NCBI RefSeq assembly: GCF_030866765.1
Contig: NZ_CP133017.1
Location: 4,198,001-4,262,000, forward strand
Direction of reading: 5' to 3'
Length of the DNA: 64,000 bases
Source of the DNA: Paenibacillus silvisoli
GTDB taxonomy: Bacteria; Bacillota; Bacilli; Paenibacillales; Paenibacillaceae
This document shows, piece by piece, positions 53,932 through 64,000 of the stretch. Both the position numbers and the translations under genes were made by a program. The notes below the pieces were generated by a model. It searched no databases and was not told where the DNA came from. It saw only the letters and a list, made by a program, of their open reading frames with translations. Each line of letters opens with the position of its first letter. Position 1 is the first letter of the stretch.

Positions 53932-55749
53932 TTAGTTGGACTGGGGAGCGGATGCGCAGGCTGCAGCGGCTTCAGGCTGCTTCGCAGGCTTCTGGATCGT
54001 GCGGATATGCAGCTGTTGAAGCTGGGCGATATCCACTTCGGAAGGCGCGTCCGTCAGCAGATCCGTCGCGCTTGCCGTTTTCGGGAAGGCGATCGTTTCG
54101 CGCAGATTGTTGCGGCCTGCAAGCAGCATCACCAGACGGTCGAAGCCGAACGCGAAGCCGCCGTGCGGAGGCGTGCCGTATTCGAAAGCGTCGAGCAGGA
54201 AGCCGAATTTCTCATGCGCTTCCTCCAAGGAGAAGCCGAGCGCTTTGAACATCATCTCCTGCACGTCGCGCTTGAAGATCCGCATCGAGCCGCCGCCGAC
54301 TTCATAGCCGTTCAACACGAGGTCGTACGCTTGCGCGCGGATCGCGCCCGGGTTCGACTCGAACAGCGCGATATCGTCGTCGTGCGGACGCGTGAACGGA
54401 TGGTGCTCCGCCACGTAACGCTTCGCTTCTTCGTCGTAGCCGAGCAGCGGGAAGTCGACAACCCACTCCAGCTTGAATTTGGAATCGTCGATCAGGCCAA
54501 GCTGCTTGCCGATCTTGAGGCGCAGGTTGCCCAGAACGTCGGCAACGACCTTCTTCTTGTCGGCGGAGAACAGCAGCAGGTCGCCTTCTTCCACGCCAAG
54601 GCGTTCCGTCATGGCAGCGATCTCTTCCGGTTTGAAGAATTTCACGATCGGACCGCGCCATTCGCCTTCCTTCACCGTTACCCATGCAAGGCCTTTACCG
54701 CCATAGCGGGCAGCGAACGGCTGCAGGTCGTCAAGCTCTTTGCGGCTCCAGTTCGCGCAGCCTTTCGCGTTCAGCACTTTAACGACGCCGCCGCTCGCGC
54801 TGACGGATGCGAACACCTTCACGTCGCTGCTTGCGACGATGTCCGTGATGTCTTCCATTTCCATCCCGAAGCGAAGGTCAGGCTTGTCGGAGCCGTATTT
54901 GTTCATCGCGTCTTGGTACGTAATCCGTTGGAACGGAGTCGGAATTTCTACGCCGATCGTTTCGCGGAACAATTTCGCAACCAGCTGCTCCAGCATGTCG
55001 AGCAGTTGATCCTGGGACAGGAACGACGTCTCGATGTCGACCTGCGTAAATTCCGGTTGACGGTCTGCGCGGAGATCCTCGTCACGGAAGCAGCGCGCGA
55101 TTTGGTAATAGCGCTCAAGTCCGCTGACCATCAGCAGCTGCTTGAAAATTTGCGGCGATTGCGGCAGCGCGAAAAACTCGCCCGGGTGAACGCGGCTCGG
55201 TACCAAGTAGTCGCGCGCGCCTTCCGGCGTGCTCTTCGTCAGAATCGGCGTTTCCACATCGATGAAGCCTTCGCCGTCCAAGAAGTCGCGGAATACTTTC
55301 GCCGATTTGGAGCGAAGCAGCAGCGTCTTCTGCATTTCAGGGCGGCGCAGATCCAGGTAGCGGTATTTCAGACGCAGCGACTCGTCTACTTCCACGCCGT
55401 CTTCGATCGGGAACGGAGGCGTCTTCGCAGCGTTCATGATTTCAATCTCGGTTACGCGAATTTCGATTTCGCCTGTTGCGATGTTGGTGTTTACCGTTTC
55501 CGCGTCGCGCTCAACGACTTTACCGCGAACGGCCAGCACGTACTCGTTGCGTGCACGGTCGGCAATCGCAAGCGCGTCGCCGGAGAAGTCGGGGTTGAAC
55601 ACGATTTGCACGATACCGGTACGGTCGCGCAGATCGATGAACAATACGCCGCCAAGGTCGCGGCGGCGCTGAACCCAGCCGTTCAGCGTAACCGTTTGTC
55701 CTACTTCCGCTTTCGTCAGTGTTCCACAAGCATGAGTTTTTAGCATCAT
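53932..55749 (-). CDS. aspS: Aspartate-tRNA ligase
   Basis: A 605-residue class II synthetase. The N-terminal OB-fold (about 1-110, [24 protein letters not shown]) binds the anticodon. Class II motifs include [33 protein letters not shown] and the late [11 protein letters not shown]. The inserted GAD domain (about 290-420) is the bacterial type. Two ATGs at 55749 and 55746 may serve as start, GGAG being 12 bases away. It forms a unit with hisS, 51 bp upstream. Confidence 0.96.
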   Translation of the reverse strand: MMLKTHACGTLTKAEVGQTVTLNGWVQRRRDLGGVLFIDLRDRTGIVQIVFNPDFSGDALAIADRARNEYVLAVRGKVVERDAETVNTNIATGEIEIRVTEIEIMNAAKTPPFPIEDGVEVDESLRLKYRYLDLRRPEMQKTLLLRSKSAKVFRDFLDGEGFIDVETPILTKSTPEGARDYLVPSRVHPGEFFALPQSPQIFKQLLMVSGLERYYQIARCFRDEDLRADRQPEFTQVDIETSFLSQDQLLDMLEQLVAKLFRETIGVEIPTPFQRITYQDAMNKYGSDKPDLRFGMEMEDITDIVASSDVKVFASVSASGGVVKVLNAKGCANWSRKELDDLQPFAARYGGKGLAWVTVKEGEWRGPIVKFFKPEEIAAMTERLGVEEGDLLLFSADKKKVVADVLGNLRLKIGKQLGLIDDSKFKLEWVVDFPLLGYDEEAKRYVAEHHPFTRPHDDDIALFESNPGAIRAQAYDLVLNGYEVGGGSMRIFKRDVQEMMFKALGFSLEEAHEKFGFLLDAFEYGTPPHGGFAFGFDRLVMLLAGRNNLRETIAFPKTASATDLLTDAPSEVDIAQLQQLHIRTIQKPAKQPEAAAACASAPQSN

Positions 55750-55800
55750 AATGGGTGAAGGCTCCTTTTTATAATGGGATTATGGATTATGGGCGACGCC

Positions 55801-57048
55801 CTATTTCAAAATCTCGTCGGCCAATTGATCGAACGCGATAAATTTCTGTTCGCCGGTCGCCATGTTTTTCAAGGCGATCTCGCCGCGGCTAAGCTCGTCG
55901 TCGCCTAGAATGGCCGTAAAACGAACCTGCAGCCGGTCGGCCGACTTCATTTGCGCTTTCATTTTGCGGCCTTGGTAATCGCGTTCCGCCGAAATGCCGC
56001 GAAGCCGCAGATTGTGGAGCAGAAGCGTCACTTCGCGGTCGGCCGCTTCGCCAAGACCGACCATGTACACGTCGACCTGGTGCAAATTATCGAGCTGAAC
56101 CCCTTGACTCTCCAGCAGCATCACCGTGCGCTCCAAGCCAAGTCCAAGCCCGACGCCCGGCTGATCCGGTCCGCCGATATCGGCTACAAGACCGTTATAC
56201 CGGCCGCCGCCGCCGATCGTATCGATCGCGCCGATGCCTTCGGCTTTATACTCAAACGCCGTGTGCGTGTAGTAGTCGAGACCGCGTACTAGACGTGGAT
56301 TGATGTAGTAGGGAATGTTCATTCCGGTCAGGTGCTCTTGCAGCGCTTCGAAGTGCGTACGGCATTCTTCGTCCAGACTATCCAAGATCGATGGCGCGCC
56401 TTCAAATTGATGCTGATCGTTTTTGCAATCCAATACGCGGAGCGGATTACGCTCCATGCGCGACTGGCAGTCTTTGCAGAGCAGCTCCCGCTTCGGCTCA
56501 AGGAAGCCAAGCAGACGCTCGCGGAATGCTGCGCGGACGGCAGGCGTGCCGACCGAGTTGATTTCAACGCGAACGTCTTTCAAGCCCACTTCGCTGTAGA
56601 ACGTGTAGCCAAGCGCGATCACTTCCGCGTCCAGCGCAGCGTCAACAGCCCCTAGCGCTTCAACGCCGAACTGGTGGAACTGACGGTAACGGCCGGCTTG
56701 CTGACGCTCATAACGGAACATCGGTCCGATGTAGTAGAGCTTCGTCAAGTCAGGCTCGCCGTAAAGCTTGTTCTCGACATACGCGCGAACCGCGCCTGCC
56801 GTGCCTTCCGGACGAAGCGTCAAGCTCCGGTTGCCGCGATCCGTGAAGGTGTACATTTCTTTCTCTACGATGTCGGTCGTTTCGCCGACGCCGCGCTTAT
56901 AAAGCTCCGTCATTTCAAACATTGGCGTACGGATTTCCCGAAAGTTGAACCGGCGGCAAATGTCGCGCGCTTTGCTTTCGACAAACTGCCATTTCTCTAC
57001 CGAGCCCGGCAAGAAGTCCTGCGTGCCCGGCGGCTTCTGAAAGCCCAT
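55801..57048 (-). CDS. hisS: Histidine-tRNA ligase
   Basis: A 415-residue class II synthetase. It begins FQKPPGTQDFLPGSVEKW. Motif 2 is YYIGPMFRYERQQAGRYRQFHQFG. The HisA segment LVRGLDYYTHTAFEY and motif 3 GVGLGLERT follow. The C-terminal anticodon domain starts around residue 325. The ATG at 57048 lies eight bases after GAGGGG, whereas the one at 57054 is too close. It is the first gene of the hisS-aspS unit and carries a T-box leader at 57086-57381. Confidence 0.96.
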   Translation of the reverse strand: MGFQKPPGTQDFLPGSVEKWQFVESKARDICRRFNFREIRTPMFEMTELYKRGVGETTDIVEKEMYTFTDRGNRSLTLRPEGTAGAVRAYVENKLYGEPDLTKLYYIGPMFRYERQQAGRYRQFHQFGVEALGAVDAALDAEVIALGYTFYSEVGLKDVRVEINSVGTPAVRAAFRERLLGFLEPKRELLCKDCQSRMERNPLRVLDCKNDQHQFEGAPSILDSLDEECRTHFEALQEHLTGMNIPYYINPRLVRGLDYYTHTAFEYKAEGIGAIDTIGGGGRYNGLVADIGGPDQPGVGLGLGLERTVMLLESQGVQLDNLHQVDVYMVGLGEAADREVTLLLHNLRLRGISAERDYQGRKMKAQMKSADRLQVRFTAILGDDELSRGEIALKNMATGEQKFIAFDQLADEILK

Positions 57049-57085
57049 GTTCATTCCCCCTCAAAAATTCTTCCTTGCAGGTATC

Positions 57086-57381
57086 AAAAAAAGCCCCCGC
57101 CCTCTGCCTCAAATAAGGCAAAAGGGACGAGAGCTTGTTGGATACAAAGCTACCGTGGTACCACCCACATTCCGAATCCGCTAGGGATTCGCTTCATTCG
57201 GTTAACGCCCGACTACGCAGTACAGCTAATGAGTAAGCGCCGAGGCGGCTTACAGGTTCACCGTATGTCCTCCGGGAAGTCTGTCCGTTCAAGCACGCCA
57301 AGGATTCTTCCAGCCAAGGAATCCCTCTCTGAATCGGTGCGGGTAGAACGTCCGGTCCCTTCAATGGATCGACATAATATA
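57086..57381 (-). promoter_or_regulatory. T-box leader of hisS-aspS
   Basis: GGGTGGTACCACGG (57166-57153, minus) is the T-box. After it a long stem (GCTCTCGTCCC with GGGCGGGGGC) and a run of seven T residues at 57092-57086 form the terminator. About 300 bases of leader precede hisS. The specifier could be His or Asp, since either tRNA is used by the operon; I could not decide by eye. Confidence 0.88.
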
Positions 57382-57387
57382 ACTTTT

Positions 57388-57416
57388 ATTGTATCTCCAG
57401 CTTGCAGCCATGTCAA
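57388..57416 (-). promoter_or_regulatory. Sigma-A promoter of the hisS-aspS leader
   Basis: TTGACA (57416-57411) and TACAAT (57393-57388) on minus are 17 bases apart and point into the T-box leader. Confidence 0.85.
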
Positions 57417-57499
57417 GCGGAGGAAGCGCAAAGTTTTCCATTTTTTTGACTTCCTGTTTTTTTGACCCTTAGCTTTGTTGTCTCTCTTTGTTTTTCTGG

Positions 57500-57950
57500 C
57501 AGGCTAGCCGCCAAATAAGGTTACCCTGCCGAGTACAACGAGGCACCCCGGTAACCTCCATCCCCAACTAACATCCCCGCGAAGGCGAAGAGCGGGCCCT
57601 AGGTTACCGTGCGAAGCGAAGCGCAGCACCTGGTAACCTCCCCACCTCGCTCAAAGCACGCACCACCGAATATCGCGCCTCTGCGGCGGCTCTCGTTCCG
57701 ATGTGTCTCGCAAGAGACAACCAGGTCGATAAACAGCGCCAAAAGTAAAGCGGGTCCCGGATGGGACGTTAAGCGAGGGCCAGCACGAACAGCGCTCGCG
57801 AGCGGTACTCTGCAACTCCGACGTTATACCATTCCGGGAGTCCAGAGGGTCGGAGACCCTCGGGTTCCCCTGGAGAGGGGGATTTAGGGGGTAATAATAA
57901 AAAGAAAATGACCTACAGCCCGAAAGCCGTAGGTCCAATGAGATTATATA
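57500..57950. other. GC-rich structured intergenic region, function unknown
   Basis: Between the hisS promoter and the gene at 58123 lies about 700 bp without a supported gene. Within it, two similar hairpins stand in tandem: GGTTACC/GGTAACC at 57519-57556 and AGGTTACC/GGTAACCT at 57601-57639. Further on are GAGGGTC/GACCCTC at 57845-57861 and a terminator-like GACCTAC/GTAGGTC stem at 57910-57935 with a T-rich minus side. Short open frames here lack ribosome binding sites. The remaining 57951-58122 shows nothing recognisable. Confidence 0.5.
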
Positions 57951-58122
57951 TTCAAAAAAGGGGGTCGACTTTTATTATAGGCACACCATGTTAGAGATTC
58001 ATTGAAAACAGATTACAGTTATATTACAAAAAATAAAGCGATTTCTCCGCGTTTCCCGATCAGATGACGGCAAAGGACGGGCAGCTTCGCCAACAAACGA
58101 CTGCTGCTCCGTCCTCCCGCTA

Positions 58123-58296
58123 TTACATATGCTCGCCTTTCGGCGACCGCTTAGGCGCCGCCGCGAAGCCGCCGAATTCGGCCGCGGCCTCGATTTCTTC
58201 CTCATGCTCCGCGAATATAAGCGCTTCGCGGCGGTCCGCATGAAGCATACGGCGCGACATGCGCTCCACGCCTTGTTCCTTGCGCGATTGATGCAT
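58123..58296 (-). CDS. Small charged hypothetical protein (57 aa)
   Basis: A 57-residue soluble protein rich in Glu, Arg and Ala: it opens MHQSRKEQGVERMSRR and has one likely helix in the EHEEEIEAAAEF part, ending in a basic PKRSPKGEHM tail. I do not recognise it. The ATG at 58296 is preceded by TGGAGGG at ten bases, the main reason to accept it as a gene. A GTG at 58314 is an alternative. It is between dtd and hisS, the place of yrvJ in Bacillus, but it is unrelated to that large cell-wall amidase. Confidence 0.5.
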   Translation of the reverse strand: MHQSRKEQGVERMSRRMLHADRREALIFAEHEEEIEAAAEFGGFAAAPKRSPKGEHM

Positions 58297-58415
58297 TCCC
58301 GAGAATCCCTCCACCGTTGTCTTTCCGCGCCAGACAAAGCCTGCCTTGGACGTTATACGGTTTAGTGTTTCCCGCTTCCAGCTATTCTAACACTTAATCG
58401 GCGAACTTCCCCCGC

Positions 58416-58859
58416 TTAAGCCTTACTGTCGATAATCAGCGTAACCGGTCCCCAGTTGGTGAACGATACATCCATCATCGCGCCGAACTTGCCCGTTTCC
58501 ACGACTAACCCGGTAGAACGAAGCTGCGCGTTAAAAGCGTCATATAGCGCCTCAGCCTGCTCGGGGCGGGCGGCTGCCATAAAGTTCGGACGGCGTCCTT
58601 TGCGGCAATCGCCATACAGCGTAAACTGCGAGACGGACAAGATCGCGCCGCCAACGTCCAGCACGGAATGATTCATTTTCCCGTCCTCGTCCTCAAAAAT
58701 CCGTAAACCGGCCACCTTCTCCGCCATCCAGCGAATATCGGCTTCATTGTCTTCATGGGTGACGCCCACAAGCAGCACGAGACCTTGATCGATCGCGCCG
58801 ACCGTTTCGCCGTCAACCGTGACGGCCGCCTGCTTGCTGCGCTGTACTACGACTCTCAT
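58416..58859 (-). CDS. dtd: D-aminoacyl-tRNA deacylase
   Basis: A 147-residue enzyme that removes D-amino acids and glycine from mischarged t[21 protein letters not shown] opens it. [17 protein letters not shown] contains the SQxT motif, and [10 protein letters not shown] is the NxxPxT-type motif near the end; the two form the active site across the dimer. The frame is open to 58901. The ATG at 58859 gives the family start. It lies 54 bp after relA in the conserved recJ-apt-relA-dtd order. Confidence 0.95.
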   Translation of the reverse strand: MRVVVQRSKQAAVTVDGETVGAIDQGLVLLVGVTHEDNEADIRWMAEKVAGLRIFEDEDGKMNHSVLDVGGAILSVSQFTLYGDCRKGRRPNFMAAARPEQAEALYDAFNAQLRSTGLVVETGKFGAMMDVSFTNWGPVTLIIDSKA

Positions 58860-58913
58860 ATCCTTGCTGACTCTCCCTGCAAAATAAACTGAAATGCCCA
58901 ACCGCTATACCTG

Positions 58914-61100
58914 CTACTGCATGATCCGCTGCACGGAGTAAATATCTTTGACCCGCTTGATCCGTTCCACCACGGACTGCAAATGCTCAATGTTCCGAAT
59001 AAGGATGGTCATATGGATCATCGCCAGCTTATTCTTATCCGAACGGCCGGACACGGCCGAAATGTTCGTCTTGCTCTCCGACACGGCTTGCAGCACTTCG
59101 TTCAACAAGCCCGGACGGTCATGGCCGGTAATTTCGATATCGACGCTGTAATTCGCCTCGACGGATTGCTCCCACTCGACTTCGATCACGCGTGCCGCTT
59201 CCTCGCCGTCGATGCTGGCCGACGACAGGTTCAAGCAATCGGTGCGATGCACGGAAACGCCGCGTCCGCGCGTAATATAGCCGACGATCACATCTCCGGG
59301 CACCGGATTGCAGCATCGAGCGAACCGAACAAGCAGGTTGTCGACGCCTTTGACGGATACGCCGTGCGTCGGACGGGTTTTCCGCAGCGTAGGAGACGAT
59401 TTCATCTCCTTCATCTCGTTCGACAGCTCGATTTGATTCGCCTCTTCGGCTTCCTTGCGCATTTTTTCCGTCAGCTTCGTACAAATCTGAGCCGCGGTAA
59501 TGCCGCCGAATCCGACGGCTGACAGCATATCGTCGATATCGTTAAACGTAAACTTGTTCGCCGCTTCCTGCAGCTGCGCATCGGACATGAAGCTTGACGG
59601 CTCCAGCCCGATGCGCTTCAGCTCGCGCTCGATATTGTCGCGGCCTTTGACGACGTTCTCCTCGCGCCGCTCCTTCTTGAACCACTGCTTGATTTTGCTG
59701 CGGGCATGAGAGGATTGCGCGATCTTGATCCAGTCCTGACTCGGACCATAGGAATGCTTCGACGTCAAAATCTCCACGATATCGCCGGTCTTCAGCTTAT
59801 AGTCGAGCGGTACGATACGGCCATTGACCTTAGAGCCGATCGTCCGGTTGCCGACCTCCGTATGAATCCGGTACGCAAAATCAAGCGGCACCGCGCCTGC
59901 GGGCAGCTCGAACACTTCGCCTTTCGGCGTGAATACGAATACGAGATCGGAGAAGAAGTCCATCTTCAGCGATTCCACGAACTCCGAAGCGTCGCTCGCC
60001 TCATGCTGCAGCTCGATAATTTCGCGGAACAGCGTCATTTTATCCTCGAAGGAACCGCCCGGTACGACGCCGCCTTCCTTGTACGCCCAGTGCGCCGCGA
60101 TCCCGAACTCCGAGGTCCGGTGCATATCCCAAGTCCGGATTTGCACCTCCGTCGGCTCGCCGGTCGGTCCGATGACCGTCGTATGGAGCGACTGATACAT
60201 GTTCGCTTTCGGCATGGCGATGTAATCTTTGAACCGGCCAGGCATCGGCTTCCACAACGTATGAATAATGCCGAGCGTCGCATAGCAGTCTTTGATATTG
60301 TCGACGATGATGCGAATCGCCAGCAAATCATAGATCTCGTTAAACTGCTTGCTACGCGCGGTCATTTTTTTATAAATACTGTAAATATGCTTCGGACGGC
60401 CGGAAATGTCTCCGTCGATGCCCATGTCTTCCAGCTTCTCGCGAATGCGGCCGATGACGTCGGCAATGTACTGCTCCCGCTCCGCGCGCTTCTTCTTCAT
60501 CAGATTGGCGATCCGGTAATATTGCTGCGGGTTCAAGTAACGGAGGGCAATGTCCTCCATCTCCCACTTGATCGCCGAGATCCCGAGCCGATGCGCGATC
60601 GGACAGAAAATTTCCAGCGTCTCGTAGGCGATCCGCCGCTGCGCTTCTTCGGATTGATATTTCAGCGTCCGCATATTGTGTAGACGGTCCGCCAGCTTGA
60701 TGAGGATGACGCGCATGTCCTGCGCCATGGCGACGAACATTTTGCGGTAATTCTCGTTCTGCTGCTCTTCTTTCGAGCGGAATTGAATTTTTTCCAGCTT
60801 CGTGAGTCCGTCGACGACAGCCGCGCATGCCTCTCCAAAACGAGAGCGGACTTCTTCCAGCGGGACAGTCGTATCTTCGACGACATCATGAAGAAGCGCG
60901 GCAATAATCGACAACACGTCCATTTGCATGTTGACGAGAATTTCCGCTACGGCGACGGGATGCAGGATATACGGCTCGCCCGATTTGCGCACCTGCCCGT
61001 GATGGGCCTGATCGGCAAATTCATAAGCTTCCTTGATCCGTGTCAGGTCTTGTTCCTTCATATATGTCGACGCTTTGTCGAGTAGCTGCTCTATGCCCAT
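58914..61100 (-). CDS. relA: Bifunctional (p)ppGpp synthetase/hydrolase RelA (Rsh)
   Basis: A 728-residue stringent-response enzyme. The N-terminal HD domain has AALLHDVVEDTTV, with intact His-Asp and Glu-Asp, so hydrolysis is likely. The synthetase domain has AIRIIVDNIKDCYATLG and RFKDYIAMPKANMYQSLHTTV. TGS (FVFTPKGEVFELPAGAVPLDFAY, about 395-455), a zinc-finger region and a C-terminal ACT domain (VDIEITGHDRPGLLNEVL) complete it. The ATG at 61100 follows GGAAAGGGAC. A second synthetase without hydrolase lies at 12073. Confidence 0.96.
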   Translation of the reverse strand: MGIEQLLDKASTYMKEQDLTRIKEAYEFADQAHHGQVRKSGEPYILHPVAVAEILVNMQMDVLSIIAALLHDVVEDTTVPLEEVRSRFGEACAAVVDGLTKLEKIQFRSKEEQQNENYRKMFVAMAQDMRVILIKLADRLHNMRTLKYQSEEAQRRIAYETLEIFCPIAHRLGISAIKWEMEDIALRYLNPQQYYRIANLMKKKRAEREQYIADVIGRIREKLEDMGIDGDISGRPKHIYSIYKKMTARSKQFNEIYDLLAIRIIVDNIKDCYATLGIIHTLWKPMPGRFKDYIAMPKANMYQSLHTTVIGPTGEPTEVQIRTWDMHRTSEFGIAAHWAYKEGGVVPGGSFEDKMTLFREIIELQHEASDASEFVESLKMDFFSDLVFVFTPKGEVFELPAGAVPLDFAYRIHTEVGNRTIGSKVNGRIVPLDYKLKTGDIVEILTSKHSYGPSQDWIKIAQSSHARSKIKQWFKKERREENVVKGRDNIERELKRIGLEPSSFMSDAQLQEAANKFTFNDIDDMLSAVGFGGITAAQICTKLTEKMRKEAEEANQIELSNEMKEMKSSPTLRKTRPTHGVSVKGVDNLLVRFARCCNPVPGDVIVGYITRGRGVSVHRTDCLNLSSASIDGEEAARVIEVEWEQSVEANYSVDIEITGHDRPGLLNEVLQAVSESKTNISAVSGRSDKNKLAMIHMTILIRNIEHLQSVVERIKRVKDIYSVQRIMQ

Positions 61101-61259
61101 GAATGTCCCTTTCCGGAAAAGCGCGCTGCCAGGCGCGGCCCTTGAATTCCAAATCAATAACGATTATGAAATCGGTTTATGAAAATCGCCCGAGTTTTCC
61201 TACTATTATGCCTGTTTTCAAGCCTTTCCGTCAACCTATGTTACTCTATGTATACAGAA

Positions 61260-61303
61260 CGCCGGACTGCGGAAGGAGGACCTTCCGTGTCCGGCGCTTT
61301 GTT
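61260..61303. terminator. Hairpin between apt and relA
   Basis: CGCCGGAC/GTCCGGCG with inner GGAAGG-AGGA-CCTTCC pairing forms a strong stem. The T-run is poor on minus, so it may be a partial terminator or an RNA processing site between apt and relA. Confidence 0.55.
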
Positions 61304-61311
61304 TACGAGCC

Positions 61312-61827
61312 TTAATTATACGTCATGAGCGAAAATACGTCGATGCCATCCAATTTCGTACGGCCGTCCAGATAGCCCAGCTCGATCAAGAAAGCCGCGC
61401 CAACCACTTCGCCGCCCAGCTGGCGGATCAGGTTGATCGTCGTCGCGATCGTGCCGCCCGTCGCGAGCAGATCGTCCGCGATCAGAATGCGTTGGCCAGG
61501 CTTAATCGCGTCTTTGTGCATCGCCAGCTTGTCTTTGCCATACTCCAAATCATAGTTCGCTTCGATTACTTCGCCGGGAAGCTTGCCGCTCTTGCGGATC
61601 GGAACGAAGCCTACGCCAAGCGAAACGGCCAGCGGCGCGCCGACAATGAAGCCGCGCGCCTCCGGACCTGCAACCAGATCGATCTGCTTGTCGGCAACCG
61701 CTTGTCTGATCGCCTCGATCGCATCCTTGTAAACCGGACCGTTATTCGTCAAGGTCGTAATATCCTTGAAACGGATGCCCGGCTGCGGATAATCCGGGAT
61801 GATGCGGATGTAATCTTTGAAATTCAT
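61312..61827 (-). CDS. apt: Adenine phosphoribosyltransferase
   Basis: A 171-residue purine salvage enzyme making AMP from adenine and [20 protein letters not shown] opens it. The PRPP loop is [17 protein letters not shown], and [14 protein letters not shown] contains the flexible-loop Glu-Ala-Arg. The ATG at 61827 overlaps the recJ stop (ATGA), and GGAG lies ten bases upstream. It is part of the recJ-apt-relA series found throughout Bacillales. Confidence 0.96.
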   Translation of the reverse strand: MNFKDYIRIIPDYPQPGIRFKDITTLTNNGPVYKDAIEAIRQAVADKQIDLVAGPEARGFIVGAPLAVSLGVGFVPIRKSGKLPGEVIEANYDLEYGKDKLAMHKDAIKPGQRILIADDLLATGGTIATTINLIRQLGGEVVGAAFLIELGYLDGRTKLDGIDVFSLMTYN

Positions 61828-64000
61828 GAACTAACGACTCCTTCGTTTAGGTGTAATAATGAGTGCTTGACTTGCGCGATGATCCACTCCGCCATTGTTT
61901 TGGCCGGAGCGCTTAACACTTCGTTCGATTCGAACAGGCGCTGCGCGTCGCGGTACGCCGTCGAATGGGACAACTCTTTCTTTCCCGACACGGGACTCAG
62001 CTGGGTAAGCCCCTTATCGTCGGCATGTATAAAGGCCAGTTCCGTAAAAACCTTCAGCATGAACGAAATGACCTCTTCCGCTGCGTTTAGCTTCTGTGCC
62101 AATTGTTTACTTATGCCCTCAACCGGCACCGGACATTCACGGCGAAGCAGCTGATAGAGCTGTCCGAATTGTTCCCTTGTCGGAAACACGGCCTTTGCCC
62201 TGCCTAAATCATAGTGCAAATGTACGGCTTCGAGACCTTCGCAAGCGGCAATCGCCTGCGCCAATTTGTCGGCGGACGCCGGCTTGCCGAGCACGAATAG
62301 ATGCTCGCACTTGAAGCGGCTCTGCCACGCTTGATCATCGTAGGTGAAGACCGGGACGTCAGGCAGCATCCCCTCCGAGGACAATGCTGCATCAAGATGC
62401 GCAGGTCCCGGCACGAGAACGGCAGCATCCCCGTAAGGACTCCCTGCGAGCTGCTTCCATAACGCGTCCGCCGATTCGCGGTCGCCGTCCGAACGGCGAT
62501 CGAACAGCTGAATATGGGGCACGCGCAGATCGGAAACCATAAACTGCGCTTTGCGCTGGCCGTTCCACTCGTTCAAGGACAGCTCGCCGACGAGTTCTAT
62601 GGCCGCGCCGTGCGCGAGCCGCTCCGTCAGATGGCCGTTGCCGAAGCAAACCGCATCGAGCATTTTGCCTTGCCCGCTGATGGCCAGCTTCAAATGCTTG
62701 CTCTCTTTCCCCATCGACTTGCGGTCGGCCAGCGTCACGCCGGTCAGCAGCAATTTCGGCGCTTCGTTGCCGATGCCGAACGGCTCCAGCTGCGCAAGCT
62801 GCTCCCGAACCCGCAGCGTAGCATCCTCCATTTTGCAGCTGAGATCGATGCTCGTCTTCGGGATCCAGTCTTCTTCCGTCAGCCATTGATCCGCGAGTCC
62901 GCTCAACCGCTCCTCGAACGCCGCCAAGTTATCCTTGTACAGCGTCATCCCCGCAGCAGCCTGATGGCCTCCGTAATGGTCGAGCAGCTCATCGCATTCG
63001 GTCAACGCGGCATGCAGGTCATAGCCTTCGATCGATCGGGCGGAACCTTTGCACTTGCCGGTTTCGCCATCCAAGCCGAGAATAAGCGTCGGTTTGTAAT
63101 AGCGCTCGATGAACTTCGAAGCCACGATGCCGACAACGCCGACGTTCCAGCCCTCGCCCGCGAGCACGATAACCGATGGAGACGGCTTGCCCGCTTCCTC
63201 GGCCGTTTTGCATTTGGCCTTCCACATCTCTTCCGCTTCCAGAACGATGTCGTCAACGATCTGCTGGCGCTGCTTATTGAGCAGATCCAGCTGGAATGCG
63301 TTCGCGGCGGCGGCATCGTGATCCGTCGCCGTAAGCAGCCCGACGGCTTGCTTCGCATGCTCCAGCCTTCCGGCAGCGTTAATGCGAGGCGCCATGCCGA
63401 ATGCAACGTTCGTCGACACGAGCGACTTCAGCTCGATGCCTCCCACTTCCGCCAACGCGCGAAAGCCCGGCTTGTCCGTCTGCCGCAGCTGCTCGAGGCC
63501 CAACTTGACCAATACCCGGTTCTCGTCCGTCAACGGCATCAAATCGGCAATCGTCCCGAGCGCTACGACATCGGTCCATTCCACGGGAGGCTCGTCCAGC
63601 AGCGCCTGCGCAAGCTTGAACGCGACGCCGACGCCGGCCAAGCCTTTGAACGGATACTCGCAATCCCCCTGCTTCGGATTGACGATCGTGTAAGCGTCCG
63701 GCAGCTGATGAGGCGGCTCGTGGTGGTCGGTCACGACGATATCGATGCCGAGCTCATTCGCATAGGCGATTTCCTCGACCGCGCTGATGCCCGTATCGAC
63801 CGTCACGATCAGCGTGATGCCAAGGTCGGCCGCGGCACGAAGCGCCGCCTTGTTCAGCCCGTAGCCCTCCAGCGTCCGATGAGGAATGTAGTAGTCAAAA
63901 TGAAGTCCCAGCCGCGTGAACAGGTAGGTCATTAAGGTGGTTGACGATACGCCGTCGCAATCGTAGTCGCCGTAGATGCGCACGCGCTCGCCTTTCTGCA
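61824..64000 (-). CDS. recJ: Single-strand exonuclease RecJ (5' end outside window)
   Basis: The C-terminal 725 or so residues of RecJ; the first part lies beyond the right edge. The DHH domain has [20 protein letters not shown] and the metal-binding VTDHHEPPH, then [13 protein letters not shown]. The DHHA1 part has [13 protein letters not shown], and an OB-fold follows (about residues 450-530 of the visible part). The C-terminal extension (about 550-725) is the Firmicutes-type domain of less certain role. It degrades 5' ends in recombination and mismatch repair. Its stop overlaps the apt start. Confidence 0.94.
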   Translation of the reverse strand, partial: QKGERVRIYGDYDCDGVSSTTLMTYLFTRLGLHFDYYIPHRTLEGYGLNKAALRAAADLGITLIVTVDTGISAVEEIAYANELGIDIVVTDHHEPPHQLPDAYTIVNPKQGDCEYPFKGLAGVGVAFKLAQALLDEPPVEWTDVVALGTIADLMPLTDENRVLVKLGLEQLRQTDKPGFRALAEVGGIELKSLVSTNVAFGMAPRINAAGRLEHAKQAVGLLTATDHDAAAANAFQLDLLNKQRQQIVDDIVLEAEEMWKAKCKTAEEAGKPSPSVIVLAGEGWNVGVVGIVASKFIERYYKPTLILGLDGETGKCKGSARSIEGYDLHAALTECDELLDHYGGHQAAAGMTLYKDNLAAFEERLSGLADQWLTEEDWIPKTSIDLSCKMEDATLRVREQLAQLEPFGIGNEAPKLLLTGVTLADRKSMGKESKHLKLAISGQGKMLDAVCFGNGHLTERLAHGAAIELVGELSLNEWNGQRKAQFMVSDLRVPHIQLFDRRSDGDRESADALWKQLAGSPYGDAAVLVPGPAHLDAALSSEGMLPDVPVFTYDDQAWQSRFKCEHLFVLGKPASADKLAQAIAACEGLEAVHLHYDLGRAKAVFPTREQFGQLYQLLRRECPVPVEGISKQLAQKLNAAEEVISFMLKVFTELAFIHADDKGLTQLSPVSGKKELSHSTAYRDAQRLFESNEVLSAPAKTMAEWIIAQVKHSLLHLNEGVVSS

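Noticed and set aside
53428..55743. Long plus-strand open frame of 771 codons opposite tcdA and aspS
   Set aside because: It is an antisense shadow of two well-recognised genes and shows only Arg/Val/Ala-rich sequence typical of such shadows.
57609..57938. Short frames of 92 and 95 codons in the GC-rich intergenic region
   Set aside because: Neither has a ribosome binding site or domain, and the hairpins suggest non-coding function.

Overview
The window is a continuous piece of chromosome from a spore-forming Firmicute. Paenibacillus or a close relative in Paenibacillaceae is the best guess. The right part (about 34.9-64 kb) follows the gene order of the Bacillus subtilis yrr/yrv region: recJ-apt-relA-dtd-hisS-aspS-tcdA(yrvM)-rarA(yrvN)-cymR-iscS2(yrvO)-mnmA, then yrrD- and yrrI-like genes, alaS-ireB-ruvX-DUF1292-mltG-U32-U32. 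Other pointers are a tiny YjcZ-type sporulation protein, a secreted protein with a copper-amine-oxidase-N stalk domain, sigma-A promoters, AAGGAGG ribosome binding sites, many GTG/TTG starts and a moderately GC-rich base composition. I found no phage, insertion sequence, CRISPR array, rRNA or tRNA gene.

Layout. (1) 1-6.7 kb: a compact minus-strand cluster of small accessory genes. It holds five separate GNAT acetyltransferases, two lipoproteins, a LysE exporter, a nucleotidyltransferase, a PPOX-fold protein, an alpha/beta hydrolase and an SRPBCC protein. (2) 7-14.3 kb: the YjcZ peptide, a HAD phosphatase, RsuA, a three-gene ABC exporter (two permeases and an ATPase), DUF309, a small alarmone synthetase, class 2 PyrD and a 47-residue membrane peptide. 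(3) 14.3-21.4 kb: an L,D-transpeptidase, then an operon (read from the right) of a CHASE2 class III adenylate cyclase, a secreted FecR-cohesin protein and a secreted NHL-repeat protein. (4) 21.4-34.7 kb: ferredoxin, DNA polymerase IV, citramalate synthase, a TlpA-like protein, an MFS transporter, a JAMM peptidase, a DEDD exonuclease with a DUF294 protein, AmtB with two GlnR/TnrA-type boxes, a MerR regulator, a YugP-like peptidase and a chemoreceptor. (5) 34.9-64 kb: the conserved housekeeping block, with two T-box leaders (alaS; hisS-aspS) and an MntR-type site in front of mntH.

How the genes work together. The right half concerns translation quality (AlaRS, HisRS, AspRS, Dtd), tRNA modification (MnmA with its own cysteine desulfurase, TcdA, the two U32 proteins), the stringent response (RelA, with a second synthetase at 12 kb), DNA repair (RecJ, RarA, RuvX) and sulfur regulation (CymR). 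The strongest candidate for something little described is the cyclase-FecR-NHL operon at 15.9-21.3 kb. Its domain content suggests a membrane sensor that makes cAMP and is coupled to two exported proteins. Other unexplained structures are a 104-bp two-hairpin repeat present twice, five 24-bp tandem repeats abutting the amtB stop codon, and a GC-rich intergenic region with paired hairpins at 57.5-57.95 kb. All functional calls come from reading motifs and gene order; no database search was possible.
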